Positions 38,896-52,924 are shown, counted from the stretch's first letter. The stretch: 64,000 nt of DNA from Gadus chalcogrammus (GCF_026213295.1 NC_079423.1:13705538-13769537), one strand, 5' to 3'. Notes: generated from the letters alone by a model not told the origin. Translations and numbers: made by a program.

Positions 38896-41800
38896 TCCTC
38901 CCCTGCCCTAACTTTCCCTCTTCATTGTCAAGGATCAAAACAAAAAACGTATTTCTTTTATCAAAATACCACGTTGACATCGTCGTAACTATGATATATT
39001 ACACATCTCAAGTCCTCACTTTGAATCTCTTACTTCACACATGATGAACCTCACCCACACCTTCATCATAAAATCTATTTTGTGTCCATAACCTTAACCA
39101 TAATCGGCCCCTAATTAACCTGTCAGCAAACCGTTGACACTCTGCTGACGCATCCAAACGTCTCACCAGGGCAGAACTATGATAAACGTGCCTTTCCGCT
39201 CCCCTCTATATATGCATGCCTTCAATCAAGTTCCCTCAACCTTTACTTTAGAAACCATATAAAGTGCCCAAGCCGAATGGTACTAAACGCATTTTACCAC
39301 TTGTTCCCCCACGCCCCCCATCCAGGGCCAACGGGTTTTTATGATCATTATTATTATTATGAATATTATTTTTATTATTCCATCGTCCCTATAAAAAGGC
39401 TTTACGAGGCCCTCGGCGGGTTCCCCATCTACTGTGAGGACCATAAGTCTCCATTAGGTATCGGAGGCATTGGGTTAAGGGGGAGGGGTTGGGGCGGGGT
39501 GAGGGGTTGCCGGGGGGAACTGCATAGGTCAAGCTGTGCTGCGCAGCCATCCAGCGTGTCAAGCTGGCGGCGATATTTCAGCTCTTTCATAATCCATAAC
39601 CTCCCCGCCTCTTGTTTTAAAGTGGTGTGAGTGGGGAGCACCGTATACAACGGTGCCGCACTATAAAAAGACCCCCAGAGACACGGTGCAAAACCCACTA
39701 ATGGCCCCCCGCGCAACAATCCATAAAGGCTCGGGTGGCCAGACTCTTAGACAGTCGGTGAAACGAAGATAATTTAATGTCGTTTTGCTTTTTCCACGAG
39801 CGGTGCCGACTGACGTTTGTGTGCAATTGGGACGCCCACCATTTTTTTTTTGCCCTCAGCCCCTCCCCCTCCCTCTCCCCCGCTCCACCTATCTTCCGAA
39901 CGTTATTTCCGACTTTTCCCTTTTTTCCCCCCGTGGTGAACGTTCAGCCATTCAGTGCTCTGGTATTGATCGCCCTTGTGTCTCCCATTTCCTGTATTTT
40001 GGGGCCGTTTGTTTGCTTAGCCACCGTCGCCTTATCCCCACGGGCGTCGGGGAGCTCTATCCAATCCGCCGCAGCAGTGTGACCAGAGAAGGGGAAAAAG
40101 TCATTATCGAGGCTGCCCTGAGCCCCCCGGGATTTATCCACGTTGTTGACATGGTAGTTAGACCAACAAATGGATTTCACTTTTTTTTGCATATTAAAGC
40201 AGCAGGGATTCAAGTTGTGCTCATGGCGCAAGGGGAAGACGGGGCTTAACAGAAACCACGGCGCTCTATGGCACAAGCACGGACTGAGTCGAAACCTGGA
40301 CTCTACTTATAACATGCGATATCTCAGAGTCAGCATCCAGCCACTCTGTGGGTGTGGGGGGGGGGGAGGGAGGAGAGAATGGGGGTCTTCTGATCAGGGT
40401 TTTGGGCTGGATTTTGCTTGACTGTGCATTTTTGTGCACTCGTCCCCCTCCCACTGCAAACCCCCTTCAATCCAAAACCCCACTGTAACCTTCCCTCCCC
40501 GTGAAGCACTGTATAAGGACGTTTCACACCATCCTGTCGGAAATGAATTCTGATCCGGGGAGTATGTGCGGTGGTGATTCTCGCTCATTCACCCCCCCAC
40601 CCCCCCCACCCCCCTCCTCGATGCTACCTGCTGGGATTCCATTGGCATTTATTAGACAAGCACACTCAGTCAAATTGGTTTCATTGTCAGCATTCTGATT
40701 AGATTTCATTTATTTATCCGATTTCCATTTAATAGAAAGAACCATGCAAAAGCCCACATAAACGCTATTTCGCCCGGCTGCTGAGGCGACAGAATTGTGT
40801 CGGCTAATGTATAAACATTTAACAAACCGAGCGGTAATGCATTTCGGTCGATGATGCAAATGTGAAATGCCTCATATTGCTAATTGGTGGCGTGTGCCAT
40901 GCTGGAAGCCAATTAAACGCTAATACAGCAATTTGATGGGCAGGCCTTCAGCCGGCGTCGTCCAGGACTATCTATACATCCCTCCCCATCCACCTGCATT
41001 AAAACCCTTCCCATAAATAGGTAGACACGCCACCAGAGATTTACCGTTATTATCCGCACATCATCGAAGTTATAGATAGAAGTGATGTCGTCGACATCAG
41101 CGTCGACGTATCGCTGCACACTTTTCCATCCCCCTTTGCAAATTGCCTGGGTGCGGTCCTGTCAATCAACCTGGCGTTGCCATAGTGCTCTGCATAATGG
41201 TTAGTGTAAGCAACACTAGCCATCTGGAAGACATGTGCACAGGGCTCGACTGTGGTCTGTCCAAACGGACGGCCCTATCCGCAGCGGTGCTTGGAGCAGC
41301 AGCTCCCTGAGAGTTGAACCATTAGCCAAACGCACGGATGCCACCTTATTCTTACCCGCACTAACTCCAAGCCGTAAACTTTAAGTGTCAGTCAATACCC
41401 AGGACCCATCCAATCCATTACTCGAACCGAACTGTAAAGGGGCTATTAGGGCGTGATTATTAAATTGGTGGCCGTATAATATGTTTACTTTTTTATGTCC
41501 ACGTATGAAACATGTATCCAAAAATGTGCAATGTGTGTCCTCGGATGCAGATACTGTACTCAAAGCCATTAATGCAGCAACTCAAAGATCAATAATAGTG
41601 CAGCGCTTTGTGCAATCATCTCATTCTCTTCTACTACACCTACCCATACAATCCTGGCACTATGCACAGCAAATTCCACACCTTAGCTTTTGAAGTAAAG
41701 CGCTCGACGGTGGAGTTAATGCTGTTCTGAAAAACAACTAAACGCGTCGATTGTTTTTGCTGGATGAAAGACGCATAAAAAAGGCCTTGATTCTGCCTTT

Positions 41801-41896
41801 GCTGTTCCAACCCGCGGTGTAAACAACATTTGCATATGGTAATATATGGTGTCATATATATATATACATGCAGCTCCTGTGTTCCCTCTAAATAAG

Positions 41897-41915
41897 GTGT
41901 GTGTGTGTGTGTGTG
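41897..41915 (+). promoter_or_regulatory. GT repeat beside the exon 4 splice acceptor
   Basis: A GT run of 19 bases ends 16 bases before exon 4. In RNA this is a UG repeat, the known binding target of TDP-43 and CELF proteins. The regulatory role is inference. Confidence 0.4.
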
Positions 41916-41931
41916 ATTCCTCCTATGACAG

Positions 41932-42063
41932 CTAAGAAGTACGACAGCAGTGAATACCTCAACATCACCGGCATCACCCGGGACCAGTCTGGGGACTACG
42001 AGTGCAGTGCGCTGAACGACATCGCCTTCCCGGACACCAAGACCGTCAGAGTCACAGTTAACT
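41932..42063 (+). CDS. negr1: negr1-like exon 4: second half of Ig domain 2
   Basis: The exon is 132 bp, symmetric (phase 1 in and out), with 43 full codons. It reads (A)[18 protein letters not shown], then [10 protein letters not shown] with the F-strand cysteine that pairs with the one in exon 3, then [13 protein letters not shown]. One sequon (NIT) is present. The donor is AACT/gtgagt. The acceptor is weaker than those of exons 2, 3 and 5: a (GT) run of about 19 bases ends 16 bases before the exon, leaving only a short tract, attcctcctatgacag. GITRDQ-G-YECSA matches the IgLON domain 2 consensus. An inverted SINE/LINE tail begins about 50 bp downstream. Confidence 0.93.
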
Positions 42064-42109
42064 GTGAGTAGATCCCTGATACCAAAGGGGTCGTTGTGCG
42101 TTAACCATG

Positions 42110-42160
42110 GTGTTATTAAGCAGAGACTTTAATCCCAAAGCGACGTACAGTGAATACAGA
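42110..42160 (-). repeat. SINE/LINE 3' tail, inverted, just after exon 4
   Basis: ttaagcagagactttaatcc then caaagcgacgtaca is a diverged reverse complement of the shared tail; starts about 50 bp after the exon 4 donor. Confidence 0.6.
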
Positions 42161-43578
42161 TTCATGTCATTAAAGAGCAGGTAAAGGGGTACACCATATA
42201 GGGTCCAAAATGGCTCCTCAAGGAACCTTCTCATCAGGCGCATGTATATAGATATATTTATAAATATATATGTTAAAAATAATGATCGAACTTCTCCAAA
42301 GTACGAAGCTCAAGGAGTTTGATACGGCTATGTTTTTAATATTTAACGAGAGAATTCCCTTTTTTGTCTGTGCATCGCGGAGGTGATTAATTCGTAGCAG
42401 GGAAGGGTCTGGCTGTTCTAAGGACTATTCCATTATGCAGGTAATGAGACTTTCAAAAGTGTGAGCGAATGGTAATGAGGGATCCGGGCATTAATGAATG
42501 ACGCCGGGCTTTAGCCATTGTGGCCACATGGAATACGCCGCCCCGTATAAGAGCGCAGGGAGAAGGCTTGGCCTCACCATAATTGCTGCACGCTTTTATT
42601 TCCAAAAGCGCGACTCTTATCCCTTTGTTTCGTGAGGATATTTCTCTTCTGTTAATGTCCAGCGCTCAGGCACCTGGGGTCGGTTGAACTCATCAATCAC
42701 ACGGCCGGGAAGATGGATGGTGTTGTGTGCTCCTGGAAGTTAAATATTCTAGTTTAGACAATGTTGATTAATGCCAGTATCACCTCTTGACAATGCATAC
42801 TTCGAATTCAAGCCATTTCCATTTCATCCTTAAGATGACACCCAATGCCTATTATTTTGATGTTAGACTTCGCTGTAACAAGCTTGCTTGGGGAGGAAGA
42901 GTGAGCAATTATTTATAACTGTGTTGCAATGTTGTTTCAGAGATGAAGGATGTCTTGGAAGATAGAAACGGCTTCATGTTGTGGGACTTAGAAGATATAC
43001 GTATTAAAAATGAATGGTGTATGTCACAGACTGCAGCTGAATTTGCCAAGGAAGGGCACACTGGGTTATTGTGTGGTTGTTGCAAGAAATCACATGTCCA
43101 AGTACACTGTGCACATTTACTTTCTTTCACTGCCGAACACTCACAACACTGCACTACTCTCTCGCCTTTGTCCAGACATGTGGGGTGCTATCTTAGGTCA
43201 GATATATATTTCACCAAGCTTTTTGGGGAATATTTCCCCCCCTCGCGTGGGTCATTTACCAAGAGCTATCTGAAGTTGACAGAGCTACAGAGTTTTGCAC
43301 TCATCCATTTTGGACGTTTCTGCTTCTAAATCTTTTCCCTGTATCCCAAAGTCGATTTTATACATCGAGGTCAAATGAGTACTTAAGTCAAGCTCTTTGA
43401 AAGCTTTTCAAAGTTATTTGGCCCCAAACTCATAGTGAAAGAAGGATATATGATGGTGCATACATATGAGCTGAAATGTGTTTTTTAATTTTAGCATCTG
43501 TCCTTGACCACACAATGGTGTGATGATTGCCATTCAGTAAAAATGTCAATCTAGATTAGTATGTATATATATATATAT

Positions 43579-43904
43579 TAGTGCTGTCAAGCGATTAAAA
43601 TATTGAATCGCGATTAATCGGTTAATGTCATAGTTAACTCACGATTAATCGCAAATCTTTTTTCTATGCTAAATATCCCTTGATTTCTTTGTCCCATTAA
43701 TTGTTCTCATTTTAATGCTCTTATCAACATGGAGAAGTGCATCGGCTTGCCTTGTGCAAATGTTTTTTTATTGATAACAACATTGGCATATACTGATCAA
43801 AACAGGACGATAATAAATTGCGTTAATCGCGCGATAAAAAAATTAACGCCGTTAAAATTGGTTTGCGTTAACGCCGTTAATAACGCGTTTAACTGACGGC
43901 ACTA
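43579..43904. mobile_element. hAT-like MITE, 326 bp, in an AT array
   Basis: Ends are TAGTGCTGTCA at the left and TGACGGCACTA at the right, inverted repeats with one mismatch. Subterminal gattaatcgc and gcgttaa motifs are repeated in both orientations. It lies within an AT dinucleotide stretch, so the flanking 8 bp are atatatat on both sides (43571-43578, 43905-43912). No coding capacity. Confidence 0.85.
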
Positions 43905-44695
43905 ATATATATATATATATATATATGCCTCATTTTTTGACATGGTTGCGATGCCATGGTTTGACATAGTAATCCATGTATATTTGATGTATGCAACATT
44001 AAAGATGTTTCTCAACAACACATGAATTCTTAACATGCATCACACATTGCTGTCCTTCATAATAACCATACAACATATTCAATCCCTCCCCATATACTGT
44101 ACCTACCGACCTGGTGTGTGGGGTCTGCGGCACTCATAAATTATGAGTAGTCCCGGTGACTCCCATCGCTCATGTCATCATCTGGACAAGAATGTATTCA
44201 AAATCCATCAGTTGTAATTAGTTCAGCCCGGTTCACGGGGGCCTCCCGCTGTCAATCCCTCATGCCCTCTCCCCCGATCGCTCGTAAATATTTGACTATT
44301 GCTGATGTCCTGTTCTGAGTACGGCTGGCGCAAGTCTTCCCCTTTGCAAGGGAATTCTCCAGCATCGCCAGTGGCCTTGGCTTGCGCACATGCAGAATGT
44401 TACGCTTGTGTTTTTGTCTCATTGTTGTGCATCGCTTCTGACTGATCAATTGTTGTGTGATTTATTACTAGCGTTCAGCTTCAGCTTATGACTGAAAGAC
44501 TTTGTTATGGTTTGTATGAAAATCTAGTTTTGCCTTGTGATCATTCGTCTGCTTCTCATACCTGGTATACATTTGACAACTGGCATGCTTGTGGACACCT
44601 GAATATACCGTTCACAAAGCCGCTGTGAGCGGGCAATATGGCCAGCTTGAGGCTACTCCTCTACCCGACTTCTCCCAGCGCCAGCCCCATCACCC

Positions 44696-44697
<2 letters not shown>

Positions 44698-44732
<35 letters not shown>
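44698..44732. repeat. (GA)n microsatellite
   Basis: Perfect GA array of about 35 bp. Confidence 0.97.
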
Positions 44733-44734
<2 letters not shown>

Positions 44735-46175
44735 GTGCCTGGGCTTCATCCCAAATCTATTATTCTGTCACAGATCAGTGTATTTCGATGCAGCCACATA
44801 GTGTTGGCCAGAGTGGGGAGGGGTGGAGGGACAGACACTCACAAACACCTGGGATTAGGAATGAGAAGGTGTTTATTGACCTTTGACCCGTAACGCAGAG
44901 GAGGGGATGAAGACACACAGATGGAAGGAAAGGGGAAGAAACATGGGGAAAGCAAAGTAGAAATAACACAAGCCGCCACACAGATTTGCTTGTAGTGAAA
45001 GTGCAGTCGATTTTGTCTGAGGGGTAGATGAAAAAGCTAAAAGCGATGCACGTTTTGAAGGTTCTCTGGAGAGAAAGGGGGGGGTCTGGAAGAAGTTGTC
45101 AGTTCCTACGCATCGAGTGCGGCATTAAATAGGTAAATCTGAGAAATAACTCGGAAATAACCTGCCTTCTACACTATTTTGACAGTAAGAGCACTTTTAC
45201 TTTTTATTCATCAAATAGAAGCTTCTATCTTCCCAAAGGTTCAGACATGTTTTTAAACGCCACTTGAGTTTGGTTATCAAACGAAAGGCGTAATAATTTG
45301 ATGTTGTGTCTCCGCCAGCGTCCTTAATGCATCAACTAAAAGTTATTGCATTTTTTTTCTCCCTGCTCACATGCATTGACTCATACAGTAAAAATAAATA
45401 TAAATGCTCCCCATCAACTCGATTCCGTCATCATCCAAATAACCATGACAACTACGACACCAGGAGGGCAGTTTGCTTTGGTCAGCAGAAGCCGTCTCTA
45501 CGATTTACCGTCCTCCCCTCCACCCTAAATGTCTACGTTCAGCTACGGCCGTGCCAGAGAGGGTAAACAAGGCCCTTGTGTTTTGTGGTGTGTCTCTCAA
45601 CCCTTCCAGTAAAAGTTACTTAACAAATTGTATTGGTCAGAGGAGAAAAGAGTGTGAGGACAGCTCCTGGGATATTGGAGTGGTTGGAGGATCTGTTGAA
45701 CTCTATAAGAAAGACAGCTTTATGATATTAAAATGTGTTGGTTTTGGACTGTGAAAGAAAGTCGACGAAACTAAAGGAAATCCTTTTTTTATTTTTTATG
45801 ATTCAACAGGGACCGTGGCATGTGTCAAGCTCGATAGAAATCAGACCACAGATAGATTTCTTCAAAGACAAATAGAAGCGTGTGGCATTAACAAAATAAA
45901 AAATCTACGTCCGCATTCCTTGCTTGGCACTTTAATGACAGGAGCAAATGGCAAACAGACACATTGCAAGGGTTAACAGTCTAATTAAATACATGGCCGA
46001 AAAATTCATCTCCTCTTTCAAAATAATGATGGCTTTTTTTTTTTTTGCGAAGAGGAGAGATGACCTCCGGGCTAATTAGCAGATTAGATCTGCTAATTAA
46101 AACTAAGCACATCAAAGTAATGAAAACAAAACGAAGCACTCGCATGTTTGGATTTTTAATAACGCTATCCTTGCA

Positions 46176-46195
46176 CCCCCCCCCCCCCCCCCCCC
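46176..46195. repeat. Poly-C run of 20
   Basis: Uninterrupted C homopolymer. Confidence 0.96.
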
Positions 46196-47984
46196 TCACA
46201 CTCCCTCCCTGACTACGCTTTATATGATGAATTAGACAGTGACTGACAGAGGTATTCCTGCTACAACCATTTAGCCCGTCTGTTCGGCCAACGTGACAAA
46301 ACGTGTGAAATCCAGTTGATTTTCAATAACACCTTCCTGCCTTCCGCCCCTTCCCTTCTCCTTATTATGATGAACCAGATACTGACATGATGATTATTCC
46401 TGCTGGGGTAGGTGATAGCTTACCATGTTGCGTGTAACAACTTCAGTGTGAATCCTGCCAGAGCCTTGATCAGGCGTTCCTAATTTAAACTAAAGGTCCA
46501 CTGAGGCTTTTTTATTATCTCAATGATGAATGGACCGTGACTTTTATTTAGGCGGTTCTTTTTAAGCCGAGGGAGCCCTCCACAAGGTCACAGTGGGGGA
46601 TTCTGATTGGTTGAAAGGCCCACTCGACTAAAGGATATTCCGGTGGTGATTGGACGAAATTTGATCTCTGAACCTCTTCTGGGTTTTACATATTCATCTC
46701 GGGCTGCAGGTGTGGGTCGTTATTGAACCGTTTGATTTCAGAAGATATTCCGGCGCATAAATCCTCTGTGTATTTGAGTCCGAGAGGTTGAAAAAAAGCG
46801 ACCAGAAATCCATCAGGGATGAATATCTGCCTGAGCTTCAACAACAACAAGAGAAATAGTTTGGGTGAATAATGATAAAAATACAACACCTTTGTTTTGT
46901 TTTTTTGAATGAAGGTGTAACTGAATACAGAAACCTTCTTATATTCAATGTTTGTCGCCTTTTTGTGGTTTGCTCTGATCGAGAAAAAGCACAAATGTGG
47001 CCAAATATTCTAAATATCAAGGGCTCACTTTGTTATCTGAGACTGAAGGTATAAACTAGTTGAAGATCTATAATAATAATAATATTTTTTCTCGTCACTA
47101 TCTTTTTATCCAGGTTTATGGACGCTTCAGTTTGTTCCCATTATTTTTTTTTAGATGGGCGTGTCCAATCTCCCTAACCACTGAAGAAAATTCAAACGAA
47201 TGTGTGAAACACACTGTGTGACATCTCCACAGATTTGAAGACAGTGTCTCTTACACGTACCAAAGCTCAGTTCCCTGTGATGTTCTGCGCTCTGCCATTT
47301 GACAGTTTTCGCACCACAACTGTTGATGCTATGTGTGCTTTTTGCTTGCAATGCAGCACTTCAGCAATCCGTAGCGTCTCCCAGATCTGGTTGCTTAAAC
47401 AATTTGAAACCTCGCCAGATGTTTGTTGGTGACTCACTTATGGCGTTGCACCGATTGCAACGCGTAAATGTGGCAAATCACAAGCTGATCAAAACATCTC
47501 CAGACAGGTTGTCAGATGCTCCGTCAACGCTACAGAGATGTCTCCAACGATGAAGGCATTAAATGTCTTAAATGGCTCCATCGCTTTATAGTGCAACCGT
47601 TTCCAGGGACAATTGCCTGGGAAATGGAAGCACACCGCTAAAGTAATTCACTGCACTTTACAAAATGCCTCTCTGCGTAACCCCCTCACATATGTTCGTT
47701 TATTTTCTTATCCCATTTCGCTATTCGCCGAGCTTAAAGTGTCTGTTGTTAGCCGTTGTAATGCAGTGTGTTGCGGGCTCGTCCAGCACCTTGCGTTGAA
47801 GGCTCAGGTGTTCACCAGGCGAGGGCGTGCCTACCCCCTGCTTCTCTGCGGCTTGTTTTCCTCCACAGTGGGGGGTTCCCTTGTGGCTCCTTAGTTCCCA
47901 GACACGTTGCCCTGCATCAGGGGTGTAGCCCCGAAACAACATGTACATTTTGCTACATCTGCAACGGTTTATCCTGTAAGCGTA

Positions 47985-48385
47985 GCTTACAGGAACGAGG
48001 AACGATCTCCCTGCCGCTCTCAGGACCGCAGAGTCGCTCACTATCTTCCCGAAAAAGACTCAAGACTCACCTGTTCAGAGTCCACTTCGACACTGCATAG
48101 CCAACCTCCCCCTTCTGGCCACCATTGCACACTGTATTGTGTTGTGTTGTGTTGTATTGTATTGTGTTACAGTACTTAACTGTGTAGAAACTGCAGTAGC
48201 TGCTATCATGGCTGTAACACGGGGAATTGGTTAGCCTAGCGATTGCGGTACTTGCACTTGGTTCTATGAACATCCTTTCTGTACCGACAGCGATATATTG
48301 ATGCACTTCTTATGACAAATGTACTTATTGTAAGTCGCTTTGGATAAAAGCGTCTGCTAAATGCCCTAAATGTAAATGTAATTGT
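47985..48385 (+). mobile_element. L2-like LINE 3' end fragment
   Basis: The last coding piece, ending with a stop at 48098-48100, reads RSLSSRKRLKTHLFRVHF, which resembles the extreme C terminus of fish L2-type reverse-transcriptase ORFs (LK-THLF). It is followed by a 3' UTR with a tgttg pentanucleotide patch and ends with gtcgctttggataaaagcgt, ctgctaaatgcc and aatgtaaatgtaa, a typical short terminal repeat. No other part of the LINE is present, as expected for 5'-truncated insertion. The family name is from memory of similar sequences. Confidence 0.65.
48130..48172. repeat. (TGTTG)n pentanucleotide patch
   Basis: attgtgttgtgttgtgttgt followed by attgtattgtg; lies inside the LINE 3' UTR. Confidence 0.9.
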
Positions 48386-48969
48386 AAGCAAATCGCTAGG
48401 GGGAAAGATGGACGTCCGGGTCGTTGAGGATATGATGAGGCTTATGTATTATACATCTATAGGTCTAAGCTAGACGATTGGTCCTTACTTTGAACCCTCC
48501 CAGACATTCCAGACACGACCAGCCCCTCTAGAAGTTTGAATTAGGCCTAAATAAAAACAGTTCATTTAATTGTAGAGAAAACAAACATGGCTGGCCGTTT
48601 TCAGTGGTGTTGGGATAAGAAGCATGCAGGCCCCTGCCCTGCATGCTTCTGAGATGACCCCCTCCCTCCGTCGGCACCCTGCCGCTGTGAATCCAACGCA
48701 CCCGTTGACCGTGAGAGTAGCAAGAAGAAAACACACACACCTCTCTTTGTTGTTTTTTCCGCCCTGTGTACGGTAATTGGTCGAGAAATCTGTGATCAGC
48801 TTTTAATTAATTATGAGCATGCACATTAGAGCGCCGGCTATCGCAATTACAGCTGTAGCGTCGAGGTAGACTTCTCTGGTCTTCATTAAAGCTCCGGGGG
48901 AGGCTAAATGTGAACACTTCAAATGCTTGACACTGCTCTGTCTTGGTTGTTTGCTTCAGACCCCCCGGT

Positions 48970-49169
<200 letters not shown>

Positions 49170-50388
49170 TCTCCTCTGAAGCCCCCAGCCTTTAGGCTCT
49201 GGCTGCTTTGTATTCCGTCCCTGCTGTATGGCAAATATACCCACAACATGGCCCCTTGACTCCCCAGACAGTTGTTTTTCAGAGTCGTGACCACCTCTCG
49301 CGCAAATAATAGGCTTAACCTGTTCAACTGCCGGTCAGCAGACAGGCACCCTGCATCTTAAGGACATTGACAACACTCCGGTAATGACAAAGATGTAAAC
49401 TAAGGTGTGTGTGTGTGTGCCTGAGTGTGTATCCCATTCCACATGGATGCACGTCTGAAGGGGCACGCCACAGGTACTTTATCTCCAACACGGCCCTCCC
49501 TTACATCAACCCGCCTCAGCTCAACCCGGTAGTCCGTCTCGTCTCCGCTGTAAAGAGCCGTGGTTTAAACGCCGGGGCCTAAATAGAGATATCCGTAGCT
49601 GCCTCTGGGGCTCAGGTAGTGCCGCATGCAGCAGGGCATTAATAACAAATCGCGTTGTCTGGATGAATCAAGCCCTTCTCACAGTGCTGGTTGTGTTTCA
49701 AAACCGAAGTCCAGCAGTATGTCTGCATCTCTGTTTCGGCCTTTCTCTCAGCCAGGACCACCACCAGCCCTGGCTGGAAGAAACATCAGCAATCCTGGTG
49801 AGGAAGGCTAACCTGAGACCGCCCTAAGCCTTTTGCCTCATCCACCAAAACGCATTAGTATAGACGCGAACACACTTACAGTGGACGCGGTGGACTACTC
49901 CAGTCCGGGGAAATGTTATTATGTATTTGAGATGAATCGACGAGGGAGTCTCTTTCAGTTTCAGTTCATGCCCTCTCTCTGGCCCTCGCACAGAGCACTT
50001 TAGTCTGACTGGCCGTCGATTCATCCATTATAATTATACGTCGTCGGTTTCAGGAACGGCAGCAATGCAACGGCTGGCCTTTTCAGATGGATCCTGTTGG
50101 GACCGGTTTTGAGAAGTGCTGTTTATTCTGTTGGTGACGGAAAACGTCTGCATGATGTGGACATGGCCTGAGTCCAACTCGCTGTCAAAGCCACAGTGCA
50201 GCTAGTTATTTACAGGTCCTGGGGTTATATAGAGGGAAAATGCAACGCAATGATTCAGGAGACTTTGTTCAGGGACAATCTAATACATTACTAAATACTG
50301 GCTAGAGTGTGCATTCCTGACTAATACAATTAAAGCTAATAAATACACAATAATGATTCAGGAGGGGCCGTAGTTGGAATTCGAGAGC

Positions 50389-50440
50389 TGTGTGTGTGTG
50401 TGTGTTTGTGTGTTTGTGTGTTTGGGTCTGGGTGTGTGGC
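50389..50440. repeat. GT-rich patch
   Basis: gtgtgtgt and gtgtttgt units. Confidence 0.85.
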
Positions 50441-52924
50441 CACGCTGATAAGTCATGCTTTGATGAGTCCATTTCCTAATTGCGAGGGAAAAACTCATTT
50501 TCAAATATGGCTTAAGAGGTGGCCTTATTAGTTGATCTTTTAATTACAAAGCGGGCGAAGGTTCCTGTGGCAAACAATGGCTTACGGCTAAATAACTTGC
50601 GTACAGTCGAGGAACAACACACCATTTAATTATTAATTGTCACGCCGTGTACCGCTAAATAGAGCTAACCGTCGAAGAGACTGCGCGCGTTTACTGACAA
50701 ACCTCCTGCGATGTCCATTAGCATTAAATATACTTCAGCTACACCACGTATCCAGCACAGGCCATGCATGTTAATGTTAGCTTGCATTGTCTGGCTGGGA
50801 GAGTGTTTCGGTTCAGGCGGGACGCGCCAACTTTGGTTTTATTTTTTGTGTGTCTGGCTCCCCCACCCTCCCTCCCTCCCTCGCTGATGTAATAAGTAAT
50901 GGTCGGCGATCAACCTAGTGCTGACAAATGTGTAATCCTGCCGCAGCACATATTGTACCCCGACCCCCCTGTGCTATTCCTGGTTCCCACCCGCTAACCC
51001 CACCCCCACCCCCACATCTGTCGGGCGACAAGGGAACGGCTGCCCGTGATTTACAGCAACATTACCGCATGCTCCCGGACACTAAATTACCCAGATTATC
51101 AAGGACTTCCGGAATTTATTTGGTGCACTACTTTGCATTGCTTTAAAAGAAATTAATGGCGGCGTGTTGCCCGATATATATATGATGACAAAGGAGGTGG
51201 TGCCAGCAGATTGGAAATTGGAATTACGAGATTGGGTGCAGGGAGTTTTATGGATAGGATCCATCTTCCAGGGGATTTAAATTGCCAGTCCAAAATTTAA
51301 GGGAAATTATTATTGATTTGCATATGAAATATGAGCATTTCGGACCACCTCTGAGATTATGGGAACATTTTACAGCTTGTTTCTCCATGGTATTGATGCG
51401 GTTGTAGTATTGGAGTGTTGACATATATATTTAAACAGAGAACCCTTCATTCGTGTGATGATTTTGCTCGCAGCTAGATAACGTAGAAGCTTAGCAGTTT
51501 TGTCAAATAGCCAAAGCTATCAATATTATATTATAAATATATACTGTATATATATTACAGAAAGCATGTTTCTGTAAGAACAACTATTGTTTAGTCAACC
51601 CCTTTTGCATTCCTGTTCGTAACAACATTGCACGGTAGTGAGCAGTGTTATTTGTCCTCATGTCATGTATTAGTAATCATTACATTTGCTACAATTGACT
51701 CCTATCCTGGGTCGCTGCGTTTCCAAGAGTAGGCTACTATATCAACAGTTACATATACCGATTCAGTTTATAATACACATGTCACTGATAACACGGTTAA
51801 AAGCGGCATTCCTAATTAGATATAATTGGTCAAATGTCAGTAAGGCAATTGGCATTTACACAAAGGGAGCCGAACAACAAGATGCCAAATGAGAGAGACT
51901 CTGCATTGTTTTAGTTTTTAAGGCTGAAAATCGGCCAGGGATTTCTCGTTATCTCGTTAGTTGAGGTATCGACCCTCCTCTTCCACAATGCCGCCTCAAA
52001 CTGTACCACATGACTGGCAGGTCAGGTCAACCTGAAGCTTTCACGGGCCTCCAGATGATCAATATTGCTACGTAATGACGCCATTGGAGGATTAGGCAGA
52101 TTCTTAATGGGCCTGGAAGCCCAATGTACCGCATTGATTTGTGTCATTCTCAATGGATTTTTTCTTTGAAGTTGAATTCAGATGTGGCTTGTTACTGACC
52201 AGCCAACTGTGTTTTGGTTTTTGGTTCAGTTGCGCCGGGAGGATCTTTCATTTGTACACACTGATACCTTATTGACCAAGTGTCATTTTTTTTAATGCCT
52301 TTTTATGATTTAACGGAGAGGGTGTGTGTTTTGGAGAATGCCTTTTTCTTGGTGTCCTTGCTAGAAGTCCCTTGCCGATTGGCTATTGTGGGAATTGTTG
52401 AATTATTTACTTTGTAATTGGGTTGACTTTTAATGTATACCGGAGCAAAAGGCTTAAGAGGATCCAGATTCGGAAGAGAGATGAAAGACATCATGCATTC
52501 TCAAAGCCTTCATCTGATAAATTATATATAAAATATGACTATACTTGATACAAGTACACTTCATACTTTTTCGTAGACAACGGCCAAATTCCATGTTTAT
52601 AAACTTAAATGTTCAAAGTCTTACTCTCTTTTAAGATGCACTTTAAACAAACTTACGTACAGCCACTGAATTCCTGCCAACACGCTCCCCAATTCTATAT
52701 CGGGCCAGCACTCGCATTTCCACCGAGCTACAACATAAAAGGCATAATAAGAAAAAGCCAAAAAGTAAGTCCTCCTGCTAAATCCAAACATCTCCTGTGT
52801 ATCGGATACATTTGGCCATGCTCATTAGGATGCAGAGGAAGGTTCCGTACACCAGTATCACCAGCAATGATAAAAAATCATTGCTTGCTCCTATAAAGAG
52901 AATCGTTCATATTAAAAACGACAC

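Larger units (their letters stand above)
31913..41931 (+). other. negr1: Intron 3 (10.0 kb)
   Basis: It starts gtgagg and ends gacag. A degenerate GGAT-rich stretch follows the donor within about 100 bp, then a TA array at 33.0 kb, a G run at 33.3 kb, a four-copy 66-bp minisatellite at 34.5 kb, an AC-rich patch at 35.85 kb and an inverted SINE/LINE tail at 38.8 kb. 36000-38790 and 38900-41890 look like unique sequence with no recognised gene. This is the least repeat-rich large intron in the window. Confidence 0.9.

Noticed and set aside
42943..43329. 128-residue open frame after exon 4
   Set aside because: No recognisable domain, no supporting splice sites in phase with the gene, and AT-rich composition unlike the real exons.
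47768..48100. 110-residue open frame as an independent gene
   Set aside because: Only its last 20 residues resemble anything, and that is an L2-like LINE terminus followed by the LINE 3' tail.
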